Assembly: GCA_937941095.1 (NCBI GenBank)
Contig: CALDYJ010000064.1
Span: 19,294-83,293 of the forward strand
DNA: 64,000 bases
Direction: 5' to 3'
Origin: an uncultured Saprospiraceae bacterium
GTDB lineage: Bacteria > Bacteroidota > Bacteroidia > Chitinophagales > Saprospiraceae
Numbering within the stretch: position 1 is the first letter of the stretch; every line of letters starts with the position of its first letter. Below are positions 27,847-36,662 of the stretch, one piece after another. The notes below the pieces were generated by a model. That model had not been told where the DNA came from. It was given only the letters and a program-made list of their open reading frames with translations, and did no database searches. The position numbers and the translations under genes were made by a program.

Positions 27847-28761
27847 ATGCTGTTTTTAGTTAACATCGCTCTCACAGGAAAAGCACTCGGACTAGTAATT
27901 CTTGCTTTGATAGCATTAGTTGTAGGTTTGATCTTTTTTGTGAGAAATAACTTTAAAAGCTTTGCTTCAAAAGAACATTCTTCCCGTCCGGTAAAGTCAT
28001 TGTTGGCTAACCGAACTAAATACGAGGAAGTTAATGCGCTTGGAAGATCTTATCGAGTACCTCTTAGTCTATTAGGACTAGCCTTAGCAGTAGGAATAAC
28101 AACTTTAGCTTTTGGTTGGACACAATATGATAAGGAGATTTTCATTCCAGATGATGCCCTTTTACTTGATGAAGACATTGAAGTTGAGCCACCTCGAACT
28201 GCTGAGCCTCCACCACCTCCACCACCTCCACCACCTCCTGTAATAGAAGAGGTGCCTGAAGAGGAAATCGAGGAAGAAGATGAGCCAGAATTCGTAGATC
28301 AATCCGTAGAAGAAGAAACAGTGGTTGATGAACCACCTCCTCCTCCGAAGAAAGCACCACCTCCTCCACCTCCTCCTCCGCCGCCGCCACCAGAGCCTGA
28401 AGTGGATGAAATATTTAAGGTAGTGGAAGAGATGCCTAAATTTCCTGGTTGTGAAAACGAAGGAGATGAAGCAGCTAAGAAAAAGTGTGCTCAAGGTAAA
28501 ATGTTGAAATTTATCTATAAAAACATAAAGTATCCTGCCATAGCAAGAGAAAATGGGGTTGAAGGAACATGTGTAGTTAGGTTTGTTGTAGATAAATCAG
28601 GAAACATAACCGTTCCGGAGGTAGTAAGAGACATTGGGGCTGGCTGTGGAGCCGAAGCTTTGAGAGTTGTGAACATGATGCCGAAATGGAATCCTGGCAA
28701 ACAAAGAGGAAGAGCAGTGAAAGTACAGTTTAACTTACCAGTTAAATTTAAGCTGCAATAA
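27847..28761 (+). CDS. tonB: TonB energy transducer with an extra N-terminal membrane segment
   Basis: TonB passes proton-motive energy from ExbBD in the inner membrane to TonB-dependent outer-membrane receptors. Residues about 55-95 (NRTKYEEVNALGRSY, then a membrane segment) match the usual Bacteroidota TonB start. Runs of 11 and 12 prolines (121-131 and 171-182) with acidic stretches span the periplasm. The TonB C-terminal domain lies at about 190-304 with YPAIAREN and the closing NLPVKFKL. Ahead of this lies an additional hydrophobic segment (about 1-32), and no later ATG could remove it. Cysteines 202, 214, 242 and 267 lie in the C-terminal domain. It is the last gene of the gcvH operon. 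Confidence 0.9.
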   Translation: MLFLVNIALTGKALGLVILALIALVVGLIFFVRNNFKSFASKEHSSRPVKSLLANRTKYEEVNALGRSYRVPLSLLGLALAVGITTLAFGWTQYDKEIFIPDDALLLDEDIEVEPPRTAEPPPPPPPPPPPVIEEVPEEEIEEEDEPEFVDQSVEEETVVDEPPPPPKKAPPPPPPPPPPPPEPEVDEIFKVVEEMPKFPGCENEGDEAAKKKCAQGKMLKFIYKNIKYPAIARENGVEGTCVVRFVVDKSGNITVPEVVRDIGAGCGAEALRVVNMMPKWNPGKQRGRAVKVQFNLPVKFKLQ

Positions 28762-28773
28762 AATATTTCAAAT

Positions 28774-28813
28774 AAAAAAAGGGCTCAATCAATTTTGATT
28801 GAGCCCTTTTTTT
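28774..28813. terminator. Two-way terminator shared by tonB and the AsmA-like gene
   Basis: A perfect 17-bp stem (28774-28790 with 28797-28813) and six-base loop have A and T runs on the outer ends, so it can stop transcription from both sides. The TAA of the minus-strand AsmA-like gene (28814-28812) lies within its outer edge. Confidence 0.9.
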
Positions 28814-31553
28814 ATTGGTTTCCTTTCTTTTTCTTCTTTCCTTGCCAAAGGAATTCTGGTTCTTCTTCAGCAGCTTCTTCATCGTATTCTGGAATAATTA
28901 TTCCTCCTTCTTCTTCATCTTCTTTGGCCAACTCTTTTTCTTCTTTGATGACTTCTAGCTTTTCTTCTCTAACATCAGCTTCTAACTTTCTAGCTTCGGA
29001 CTTAGATAACTTTTCTTCAAAATCTTCTGTTTGTAGTTGCTCAACACCTAAGGAATTAAATTCATTTTCTAAGGATGCTTTAATTCTTTTTTTCAAGAGC
29101 TCACTTAGTTTGAAGTGCTTGAGTACTTCTTCTCTGTCTTTACGGATCTTATAATTATCAATAGGACCATTAATCACGTAATGCAAGTTAAATCCTTTTA
29201 ATCGTGCTTTTTGAGGCTTTAGACTAGGATCATGTTTCTTGATTCGGTTCATCAATACTTGACCTGCGTTTAGTTTGATGTTGTATTTCATGTGATGATC
29301 GAAGGTGTGTGCTCCTGAAACCATTAAGTTTATTGCATTGTTTTGAATGAACATCACCGGAATCTTGATTTGGCTGTTTCTGACTTCTAACCAATTTTCC
29401 ATATCTGTAAACTTGATATGCTTTAAATCTTGAATTTTTATAAAGTCTGCAAAGTCTTGAAGGATCTTTACATTTTTAAGTTCTCCATTTTTTATGCTGA
29501 TTTTAGAAAGTACTTTTAATTTTTTGTCTAAAAATTTCCCTTTGTTATCCCAATAGGCATTGATTATGATGTTAGAATTCATCCTGCCCTTTATATTTTT
29601 AGCTCCGATGACATCTTGTCCAAAGTTATTAGCGTTTGCAAAAAACTGATTCACATCAATACCATCACAAGATAAATTTGCTTTTAAAACTGGTCTGCTA
29701 ATAAGATTAATTTGACCTTCCAAATTCATGCTTCCTTTCATGGTCTCTAAATCTCCATCAATAAATAATTCATCTTGATCAAAAGTAATTTTCCCTTCAA
29801 AGTCTTCACCGGTGAATTTTTCATAAATGACATGTTCAATTTCAGCTTCAATTTTTCCATTTAAAAATCCACTAATGCTGTTGTGCCAACCATCAGTTTT
29901 CTCTCCTTCTTTTTCTACATTAAAAAGATCAATGATTTTTTTAATGTCCATTTGTTCAGCATCAATGTTTGCTCTAAATTCTAATTCTACATTTTTAGAA
30001 TTCAGAGAATCAGCTACCAAAACAGGAATTAAGTTTTTAAAAGAGCCATTCATCGTAAATTCAGAATCTGCGCCTTCTACTTTTATTTCCTTAGCAGTCA
30101 TATTATTTCCACTTAAATGAACCTCACCTCTATCTAATAAAATTTTATTTCCATTTATGGTTAATCCAGCATCATCAAATTCAAAAACACCTTCTGTTTC
30201 TACTTTAGATATGGTTCTTGTTGACCTCATGTCTTCTAATGCTCCTCTAATTTTAAAATCCTTTATTTCAATCTCACCATGTCCCTTAGAGATGTTATCA
30301 TTTTCTAAAAATTTTCTGATATTTTTCACAGGAATTTTGCCATTGATTTCCATATCAATTCTTGGATCATCAAAATTCTTGATGGCTAAGTCCAATTCAG
30401 TTAATTCTCTATTGAAATAACCCTTAAAATCAACAATCTCTAAAATACTAGACTTAGAATCATTGTATTTACCATTTGAATACAAAGCGGTGAAAGAAAC
30501 ATCTTTAATGGGGCCATCGAGCATTGGGCTTGAAATGCTGGCATTTCTCAATAGTACTTTTGCTTCTACATCAGGATTTTCTTTTAAGTTTTGGGTACCA
30601 TTAATGGTCATATCAAAATGAAAAGTTCCTGTGCTTTTTATGCCCTTTAGGGTTTTTAAAAATTCTTTCGGGAAAAAAGCTATGACAGATTCCAAGTTGC
30701 CTTTTTTTGACTGAAGCTTTAAATTGTAATTGGTGTCCTTCTTATCTATGGAAAGGTCACCTGTCAATTCAAAGGTATTGCCATCAAGAATAACCATTAC
30801 CTTTTCGAATTGATATATTTTATTTTTAAGGTCAACATCAATTAAAGCGTCGTATTGCACACCTTGTCCAGCTAAAAATCTGTTGCCATTGAGTTCAATA
30901 AAATCCGATTCTAAATTTGCCAAGCTTTTCATGGAAAACTTGTCTTTTTCAAAATTTCCAGAAAAGGAAGCTGTGTTTAGAAACGTCCTCATTTCCTGCT
31001 CATTAGCTTTATTTATGTAGATAAGTTCAAAATCTCTTAATATAGCCTCTTCAAGATTAAGTTTTAAATCTGAGGATTTGCCGTTTTCCTTTGTTCCTTT
31101 TTTGAATACATGGTAATTGGGTTCTCTTTTACTATCCAGATAAACATAAAGCGCTCCTGCATCAGCAATGACTTTTTTGATGTCTATTTTTGATTGCAAA
31201 AGTGCCATTAAGCCAAATTTGAAAGATAGTTTTTCAGCTTCTAATAAATTTCCTCCTTGAGTGTCTCTTAAGGTTACTTCTTTTAGTTCAGCTGATACTG
31301 TAGGAAAAGATGACCAAATGTTCAAATTAAAATCACCAACTTCTAATTCAGTTTTGAATTGTTTTCTTAATTCTTCAATTAGAAAATTATTGATTTTATC
31401 TCCAAATAAGGAAGAGACGACTAATGAGGCAAGTAGCATCAATAGTGCTATAGCGAGAAACCACGAGATAAGTCTTCTGAAAAAGCTTTTTTTCTTTGGC
31501 TTTTGCGGTTGAATAGGAGTTTGATATGTGGTGTATTCTCCAGTTTTATTCAT
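28812..31553 (-). CDS. AsmA-family membrane-anchored protein
   Basis: This 913-residue protein has a basic cytoplasmic start, one membrane segment (about 29-50) and a very long beta-rich periplasmic region with AsmA-type repeats such as GDFNLNIWSSFPTVSAELKEVTLRD near the start and FTDMENWLEVRNSQIKIP towards the end. The last 70 residues are highly charged and probably disordered. AsmA-like proteins (YhdP, TamB relatives) form bridges thought to move phospholipids between the membranes of Gram-negative bacteria; the exact role here is inferred. It is transcribed alone and ends inside a two-way terminator shared with tonB. Confidence 0.88.
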   Translation of the reverse strand: MNKTGEYTTYQTPIQPQKPKKKSFFRRLISWFLAIALLMLLASLVVSSLFGDKINNFLIEELRKQFKTELEVGDFNLNIWSSFPTVSAELKEVTLRDTQGGNLLEAEKLSFKFGLMALLQSKIDIKKVIADAGALYVYLDSKREPNYHVFKKGTKENGKSSDLKLNLEEAILRDFELIYINKANEQEMRTFLNTASFSGNFEKDKFSMKSLANLESDFIELNGNRFLAGQGVQYDALIDVDLKNKIYQFEKVMVILDGNTFELTGDLSIDKKDTNYNLKLQSKKGNLESVIAFFPKEFLKTLKGIKSTGTFHFDMTINGTQNLKENPDVEAKVLLRNASISSPMLDGPIKDVSFTALYSNGKYNDSKSSILEIVDFKGYFNRELTELDLAIKNFDDPRIDMEINGKIPVKNIRKFLENDNISKGHGEIEIKDFKIRGALEDMRSTRTISKVETEGVFEFDDAGLTINGNKILLDRGEVHLSGNNMTAKEIKVEGADSEFTMNGSFKNLIPVLVADSLNSKNVELEFRANIDAEQMDIKKIIDLFNVEKEGEKTDGWHNSISGFLNGKIEAEIEHVIYEKFTGEDFEGKITFDQDELFIDGDLETMKGSMNLEGQINLISRPVLKANLSCDGIDVNQFFANANNFGQDVIGAKNIKGRMNSNIIINAYWDNKGKFLDKKLKVLSKISIKNGELKNVKILQDFADFIKIQDLKHIKFTDMENWLEVRNSQIKIPVMFIQNNAINLMVSGAHTFDHHMKYNIKLNAGQVLMNRIKKHDPSLKPQKARLKGFNLHYVINGPIDNYKIRKDREEVLKHFKLSELLKKRIKASLENEFNSLGVEQLQTEDFEEKLSKSEARKLEADVREEKLEVIKEEKELAKEDEEEGGIIIPEYDEEAAEEEPEFLWQGKKKKKGNQ

Positions 31554-31692
31554 ACTAAAGAGGATAAACGGTATTAAGTTTTAAATAAGGGATATAGTTT
31601 TATACAAATGATTGGAAATTGTAATATACTGAATACTCCAATAACGACTGTGTTAGGCAGTATATTTTAATAATAATATTTAAAAAAACTTG

Positions 31693-31720
31693 TTTGGTAT
31701 ATTGCTTGAGCATATATTTG
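31693..31720 (+). promoter_or_regulatory. Promoter of tRNA-Val
   Basis: TTTG at 31693-31696 and TATATTTG at 31713-31720 match the Bacteroidota promoter consensus exactly, with a 16-base spacer, 15 bases ahead of the mature tRNA 5' end. Confidence 0.75.
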
Positions 31721-31735
31721 CACTCCTCAATAGAG

Positions 31736-31810
31736 GGGCGATTAGCTCAGCTGGTTCAGAGCACCTCGTTTACACCGAGGGGGTCGGGAGTTCGAATCTC
31801 TCATCGCCCA
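31736..31810 (+). tRNA. tRNA-Val(TAC)
   Basis: The 75-base gene folds into a full cloverleaf. The acceptor arm is GGGCGAT paired with ATCGCCC (31803-31809), with discriminator A31810. The anticodon stem CCTCG/CGAGG encloses the loop TTTACAC with anticodon TAC (31771-31773), which reads valine GTA and GTG codons. The T stem GGGAG/CTCTC encloses TTCGAAT. CCA is not encoded. A promoter lies just ahead and a strong terminator directly follows, so it is a stand-alone transcript. Confidence 0.96.
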
Positions 31811-31811
31811 C

Positions 31812-31844
31812 AAAGGTCAAGATCTTTTCTTGACCTTTTTTTTT
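31812..31844 (+). terminator. Terminator of tRNA-Val
   Basis: A perfect 11-bp stem (31812-31822 with 31828-31838) and five-base loop end in a run of T residues to 31844, starting one base after the tRNA 3' end. Confidence 0.88.
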
Positions 31845-31956
31845 GCGCCATTCTAATTTTGCTCCAAATTTATTAATGAAATTATAATAGAAAAGTAATT
31901 CTTGTTAACACAGATCAAAGCAAATAAAGAAAACTGGCGACCATTTAATAAATTCT

Positions 31957-31964
31957 TACATTTG
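31957..31964 (+). promoter_or_regulatory. Possible -7 box for the DUF2723 gene
   Basis: TACATTTG matches the TAnnTTTG consensus about 90 bases before the start codon. No good TTG partner is seen at the usual distance, so confidence is moderate. Confidence 0.4.
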
Positions 31965-32053
31965 TAAGTAAAATTCGCCTTTAAAGCCCAATTTATATAA
32001 CCCTAAGGCATTCAAGGGCGTATTATTAGGTATTATACGATTGAAAATAATTT

Positions 32054-35000
32054 ATGAATAATTATAAAAAACTAACCAATATAAGTGGTTGGGTGGTATT
32101 TGGAATCGCCGCGATTGTCTTTTTTCTAACTGCTGAAAGAACAGGAAGTTTATGGGACTGTGGCGAATTCATAACTGGGGCTTTAAAGCTTGAGGTAGTT
32201 CACCCTCCTGGAGCAGCTTTATTCTTACTAATTGGAAGAATATTTACGATCATAGCAGAGACTTTTTCTAGTGATCCTAACGATATTTCTTTTTCAGTCA
32301 ATTTGATGTCTGGATTATGCACCGCCGCAACAGCCATGTTTGTTTGTTGGGTTTGTATTCGCTTGGGAGCATTAGCAATGGTAGGAAGAGAAAGAATAGC
32401 AAGTCAAGCAGAAACAATTGCATTATGTGGTGCAGGTTTAGTTGGTGGATTAACGGCTGCCTTTTGTACATCCATATGGTTTTCTGCAGTAGAAGGAGAA
32501 GTATATGCGATGTCAACTATGTTTACTGCGATGACTTTATGGTCTATGGTAAAGTGGTATACATTGCCTAATGAATCGTGGACAGATAGATGGTTAGTGT
32601 TTACGATTTATGTTGCTGGTTTATCGATTGGAGTTCACTTATTAAGTTTGTTGACATTCCCTGCACTAGCAATGTTTTATTATTTCAAGAAATATGAAAA
32701 TACGAATTTTGGAGGCATACTATTGTCTTCGTTTGTAGGGCTATTATTTATTGTCTTCATTCAAAAAGTAATCATTGTAGGAATACCCAACCTTTGGGCA
32801 GGTCTAGAAAAAATGATGGTTAACGGTTTTGGATTACCTTTTCAAAGTGGAATTTTTCCATTGTTGATTATTCTAGGAGCTCTATTTTTCTTTGGTTTCA
32901 AATACGCAGAAAAAAGTAAGAATGCTTTATTGCAATTAGGATTAGTGAGTGTCTTGATGGTAACCATAGCCTTTTCAACCATTGGAGTAGTTGTTATAAG
33001 AGCAAATGCAGATACGCCGATCAATATGAATAAGCCATCAGATCCAATGCGATTGATTCCTTATTTGAATAGAGAACAATATGGAGAGAGACCTTTACTT
33101 AAAGGTCCACACTTCGAAGCAAAGCCAAAAGCTGGGGATTATAATGAAGTAGACAGGTATGGTAGAGTAGGTGATCGATACGAAATCACCGATCGTAAGA
33201 TCAGTTATAAATTCAACGAAAAAGATAAAATGTTCTTTCCTAGGATAGGGCATTATGAACAAGGAAGACCTCGTCAACATAAATTATGGATGGGATTAGA
33301 TCCTGATAAGCCATTGCCTAAAAATCGACCAGATCAGGCTGACAACATGAATTTCTTTTGGAACTATCAAGTCAATTGGATGTACTGGAGGTATTTTATG
33401 TGGAATTTTGCCGGAAGGCAAAATGGGACCCAAGGTTATTACCCTTGGGATAAAACAAGAGGACATTGGCAATCAGGTTTTGCTGCTATAGATTCTCGTT
33501 TATACAAACAAACAGATTTACCTGACACTATAAAAAATAATAAGGCTCAAAACTCTTATTATTTTCTACCATTGATCTTTGGGATATTGGGCATATTATT
33601 TCATGCAATGAAAAGGCCGAAAGATGCCTTGGCACTTTTTGCAATGTTCATTATAACGGGGATAGGAATTATTATTTATTCTAACCAGCCTCCAAACGAA
33701 CCGCGTGAAAGAGATTACGTTTTAGCAGGTTCCTTCTTTACTTTTAGTATCTGGGTTGGAATGGGCGTATTAGCTATTTTTTCTGTGTTAAAGGATAGGA
33801 TTGGAGGTGTAGTGCCGGCAATCCTTGCTACTGTACTTGCCTTAAGTGCGCCTGCGATTATGCTTTCCGAAAACTTTGATGATCACTCCAGAAGACATCA
33901 TACAGGAGCGAGTGATTATGCAAGTAATTTTCTTGAATCATGCGCCCCTAATGCTATAATATTTACTTATGGTGATAACGATACCTATCCATTATGGTAT
34001 GCTCAAGAAGTTGAGAAGGTAAGAACCGATGTGCGGGTGGTAAACTTGAGTTTGATAGCAGTTGATTGGTACATTAATTCTCTCAGAAGAAAAGTAAATG
34101 ATTCTGCTCCTATAAAAATGGTTTTAACAGAAGATCAAATAAGAGGAAGAAAAAGAGTTCAGGTGCCGATTGATACCAAAAGTGAGAAAGAGTTGTCTTT
34201 GGGTGCGGCTTTGAAATTTTTAGGAGAAGATCACCCCATACCTCCATACGATAGTTACTTCCCAACTAAAAAACTATACATTCCAGTTGACAAGTCAAGA
34301 GCTGTTGCTAATGGTATGGTTAGTTCTATAGACTCTACAGTAGTAGATCGAATTAATTTCAGCTTAGGAGGAAAGAGTGGCTTGATAAAAGGAGACATGG
34401 CTGTCCTAGACATCATCAACTCAAACATTTGGGATAGACCAATTTATTTTGCAGTAACATGTCGACCTGAGAGCTTGCTAGGGCTAGGATCATATTTGGA
34501 ACTTGAAGGATTAGGATTAAGAATCATACCTAAGAAAAATAAGTCTGATGGAAGATTTGGAATCATAGGTTCAGGAGCTGTAGATGCTGATGCTATTTAT
34601 GATAATGTGATGAATAAATTTAAATGGGGTAATTTTGATAAAGAAGATTTATTTGTAGATAGGAGTTATTTACCTTCTGTACAAAGTATTCGACTTGTTA
34701 TCACTCGGGCATGCGAACAGTTGTTGAAAAATGGAGATAAGAAAAGAGCTGGAGAGTTGGCTCAAAAGTTCTTTGAATCTTTTCCTCATATGAATTTCCC
34801 ATATGATGAGCAAGTAATTAATCTAATGAATGTTTTAGCAAATTCTGGAGATATAGAAAATGCTAAAAAGCATATGAGGATTTTGACAAAAGAAGTCGAT
34901 CAATATTTAAATTATTTTGAACCATACAGTGTCGATACTTTAAATGAAATTGGCTTTGTAGAAAAGTATGCTTATATGTTAAGAGCTAAAGAGCAACTCC

Positions 35001-35080
35001 TTCAAATGTCAAGTAAATTTAATGATGATGCATTTGCTAAAGAGATTAAGGACGCTATTGGAAAATATAAGCGGAAATAA
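32054..35080 (+). CDS. DUF2723 (GT117-type) multi-spanning membrane protein
   Basis: This 1008-residue integral membrane protein opens with a first membrane helix and the DUF2723 signature SLWDCGEFITGALKLEVVHPPGAALFLLIGRIF (residues about 34-65), followed by about ten more membrane helices to residue 600 and a soluble C-terminal region. DUF2723 proteins are relatives of the eukaryotic mannosyltransferase TMEM260 and of glycosyltransferase family 117. In Bacteroidota they are suspected to glycosylate exported proteins, which I take as probable, not shown. It ends 16 bases before rpiB on the same strand, so the two may be co-transcribed. Confidence 0.9.
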   Translation: MNNYKKLTNISGWVVFGIAAIVFFLTAERTGSLWDCGEFITGALKLEVVHPPGAALFLLIGRIFTIIAETFSSDPNDISFSVNLMSGLCTAATAMFVCWVCIRLGALAMVGRERIASQAETIALCGAGLVGGLTAAFCTSIWFSAVEGEVYAMSTMFTAMTLWSMVKWYTLPNESWTDRWLVFTIYVAGLSIGVHLLSLLTFPALAMFYYFKKYENTNFGGILLSSFVGLLFIVFIQKVIIVGIPNLWAGLEKMMVNGFGLPFQSGIFPLLIILGALFFFGFKYAEKSKNALLQLGLVSVLMVTIAFSTIGVVVIRANADTPINMNKPSDPMRLIPYLNREQYGERPLLKGPHFEAKPKAGDYNEVDRYGRVGDRYEITDRKISYKFNEKDKMFFPRIGHYEQGRPRQHKLWMGLDPDKPLPKNRPDQADNMNFFWNYQVNWMYWRYFMWNFAGRQNGTQGYYPWDKTRGHWQSGFAAIDSRLYKQTDLPDTIKNNKAQNSYYFLPLIFGILGILFHAMKRPKDALALFAMFIITGIGIIIYSNQPPNEPRERDYVLAGSFFTFSIWVGMGVLAIFSVLKDRIGGVVPAILATVLALSAPAIMLSENFDDHSRRHHTGASDYASNFLESCAPNAIIFTYGDNDTYPLWYAQEVEKVRTDVRVVNLSLIAVDWYINSLRRKVNDSAPIKMVLTEDQIRGRKRVQVPIDTKSEKELSLGAALKFLGEDHPIPPYDSYFPTKKLYIPVDKSRAVANGMVSSIDSTVVDRINFSLGGKSGLIKGDMAVLDIINSNIWDRPIYFAVTCRPESLLGLGSYLELEGLGLRIIPKKNKSDGRFGIIGSGAVDADAIYDNVMNKFKWGNFDKEDLFVDRSYLPSVQSIRLVITRACEQLLKNGDKKRAGELAQKFFESFPHMNFPYDEQVINLMNVLANSGDIENAKKHMRILTKEVDQYLNYFEPYSVDTLNEIGFVEKYAYMLRAKEQLLQMSSKFNDDAFAKEIKDAIGKYKRK

Positions 35081-35096
35081 GGATAAGATAAAAACT

Positions 35097-35534
35097 ATGA
35101 GTAAGCTTACAATCGCAATGGGTGCGGACCATGCTGGCTTTGAATTTAAAGAAGAGCTTAAGAAGCATCTTGTAAATAGATCTATAGCTGTTATAGATTT
35201 TGGAACAAATTCTCCGGACTCTGTAGATTACCCAGATTATATCCATCCAGTAGCAGATGCAATAGAAGAAGAAAAGGTCTCTTTAGGAATTATATTATGT
35301 GGTAGTGGAAATGGCGCTGCTATGACTGCTAATAAGCATCCAAACATTAGAGCTGCTATCTGTTGGAATAAGTCCTTAGCTGAATTAGCAAGACAACATA
35401 ATGATGCAAACATTATTTCTATTCCAACAAGATTTGTTTCTTTAGAAATAGCTGTTGAAATGGTAGATGCCTTTTTATCAACAGCATTTGAAGGGGGAAG
35501 GCATGCAAGAAGAGTTGGAAAAATTTCTTGTTAA
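35097..35534 (+). CDS. rpiB: Ribose 5-phosphate isomerase B
   Basis: RpiB interconverts ribose 5-phosphate and ribulose 5-phosphate in the pentose phosphate pathway. From the ATG at 35097 the protein has 145 residues, the usual length. It shows GADHAGFEFKEEL at 9-21, the catalytic Cys68 in ILCGSGNG, and His101 in ARQHNDAN. The frame is open further upstream to 35022, but that start would overlap the DUF2723 coding sequence and add residues absent from the family. An AAGGATAAG stretch 13 bases upstream may act as a weak ribosome-binding site. Confidence 0.95.
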   Translation: MSKLTIAMGADHAGFEFKEELKKHLVNRSIAVIDFGTNSPDSVDYPDYIHPVADAIEEEKVSLGIILCGSGNGAAMTANKHPNIRAAICWNKSLAELARQHNDANIISIPTRFVSLEIAVEMVDAFLSTAFEGGRHARRVGKISC

Positions 35535-35544
35535 TCGAACCGAT

Positions 35545-36591
35545 TTAAAACACTCCATTGTTTTCTCTATAAATTACTGCGGTTACTACTCTACCAACAG
35601 CTTTTAACGTCCTTTTATCAATAACATCCATATTGTCTCCATGGGTGTGCCAATGATCTCCAAAGGTTTGATCTGCCTTATTGCTCATGTTTATGATATC
35701 AATCGTTGGTATTCCTCCTACCTGATGAACAAAAACATGGTCATCAGTGATTGGTCCTTCTTTGTCATCAATAAAGTGATTGCCAAAGCCCATTCCTTTA
35801 GCTAATTTCCAAGTCTTGTTGACAACTGCTGGAGCGACAGACAAGGAGTATTCTTCTTTTGGAAATCTAGCATTAGCAGAACCTACCATGTCAAGCAGGA
35901 TGCCATATTTTGCCTTGTAACCATTTACATGTTTGTTAGCACCCCAATATTGAGAACCTAAACACCAAGTTTTCATATTAGCAAGAATTTCTTCTCTGCT
36001 AGCATTTGGGTTTGTTCGATTTTGACCATGATCTTCTGCATCAAAGAATATTACATCTACTCCAATGTCAATACCATTTTCACCAATTATTCTTGCTACT
36101 TCCAAAAGCACACCAACCCCACTTGCCCCATCATCTGCCCCAAGAATTGGTTGTTTCTTTTTAGTTTCGTTAGGATCTTCTTCTGCAATATGTCTTGAAT
36201 CCCAATGGGCACAAAGCAATACTCTTTTTTTGGCTTCTGGGTTAAATTGACCTATGATGTTAGTAGACTTTAGCGTCTCTCCGGTATACACCAAGGCGTC
36301 AAAGTCTTGTTCGATGACTGTGGCGCCAAAAGATTTAAGCTTAGATGAAAGCCATTCTTTACATTGCTTATGTGTTGGACTACCTGGAAGTCTTATGCCG
36401 AAATCAACTTGTTTCTTGACATAAGCATAGGCAGAATCTTGTTGAAAAGATGGAATCTTTCTATTATTCTTTGTTTCTTCTACTGCAGTATTAGTCCCTT
36501 TCTCAGGGCTACTTGGGTCACTTTCACAAGAAAAAAAACAGCCTGTCATTAAGCTGAGGATCAAAGAAAGTTTAAAAAATAGCTTGTTCAT
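35545..36591 (-). CDS. M28 family lipoprotein, probable glutaminyl-peptide cyclotransferase
   Basis: This 348-residue protein has a lipoprotein signal peptide (Cys18 in LMTGC or Cys22 in FFSC). The M28 fold is clear: AHWDSR (His129, Asp131), GADDGASGVGVLLE (Asp154), FFDAEDHG (Glu186/Asp187) and DHWHTHGDNMD (His315). The spacing, and three apparent zinc ligands (Asp154, an acid at 186-187, His315), fit the single-zinc glutaminyl cyclases, which turn N-terminal Gln of exported proteins into pyroglutamate; many Bacteroidota proteins cut by signal peptidase I start with Gln. A true aminopeptidase remains possible. The gene converges on rpiB. Confidence 0.85.
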   Translation of the reverse strand: MNKLFFKLSLILSLMTGCFFSCESDPSSPEKGTNTAVEETKNNRKIPSFQQDSAYAYVKKQVDFGIRLPGSPTHKQCKEWLSSKLKSFGATVIEQDFDALVYTGETLKSTNIIGQFNPEAKKRVLLCAHWDSRHIAEEDPNETKKKQPILGADDGASGVGVLLEVARIIGENGIDIGVDVIFFDAEDHGQNRTNPNASREEILANMKTWCLGSQYWGANKHVNGYKAKYGILLDMVGSANARFPKEEYSLSVAPAVVNKTWKLAKGMGFGNHFIDDKEGPITDDHVFVHQVGGIPTIDIINMSNKADQTFGDHWHTHGDNMDVIDKRTLKAVGRVVTAVIYRENNGVF

Positions 36592-36662
36592 TTTAAAATT
36601 ACTTTAAAGCTGATTAAAGGATGCTGCAAGGTACAAATTATTGGGCATCGGTATTAATTGCT

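Noticed and set aside
28142..28494. Arg/Trp-rich and Glu/Val-rich frames opposite the tonB proline region.
   Set aside because: They are shadows of the CCN-rich proline codons on the other strand.
35022..35096. Upstream extension of rpiB.
   Set aside because: It overlaps the end of the DUF2723 gene and adds residues not found in the RpiB family.
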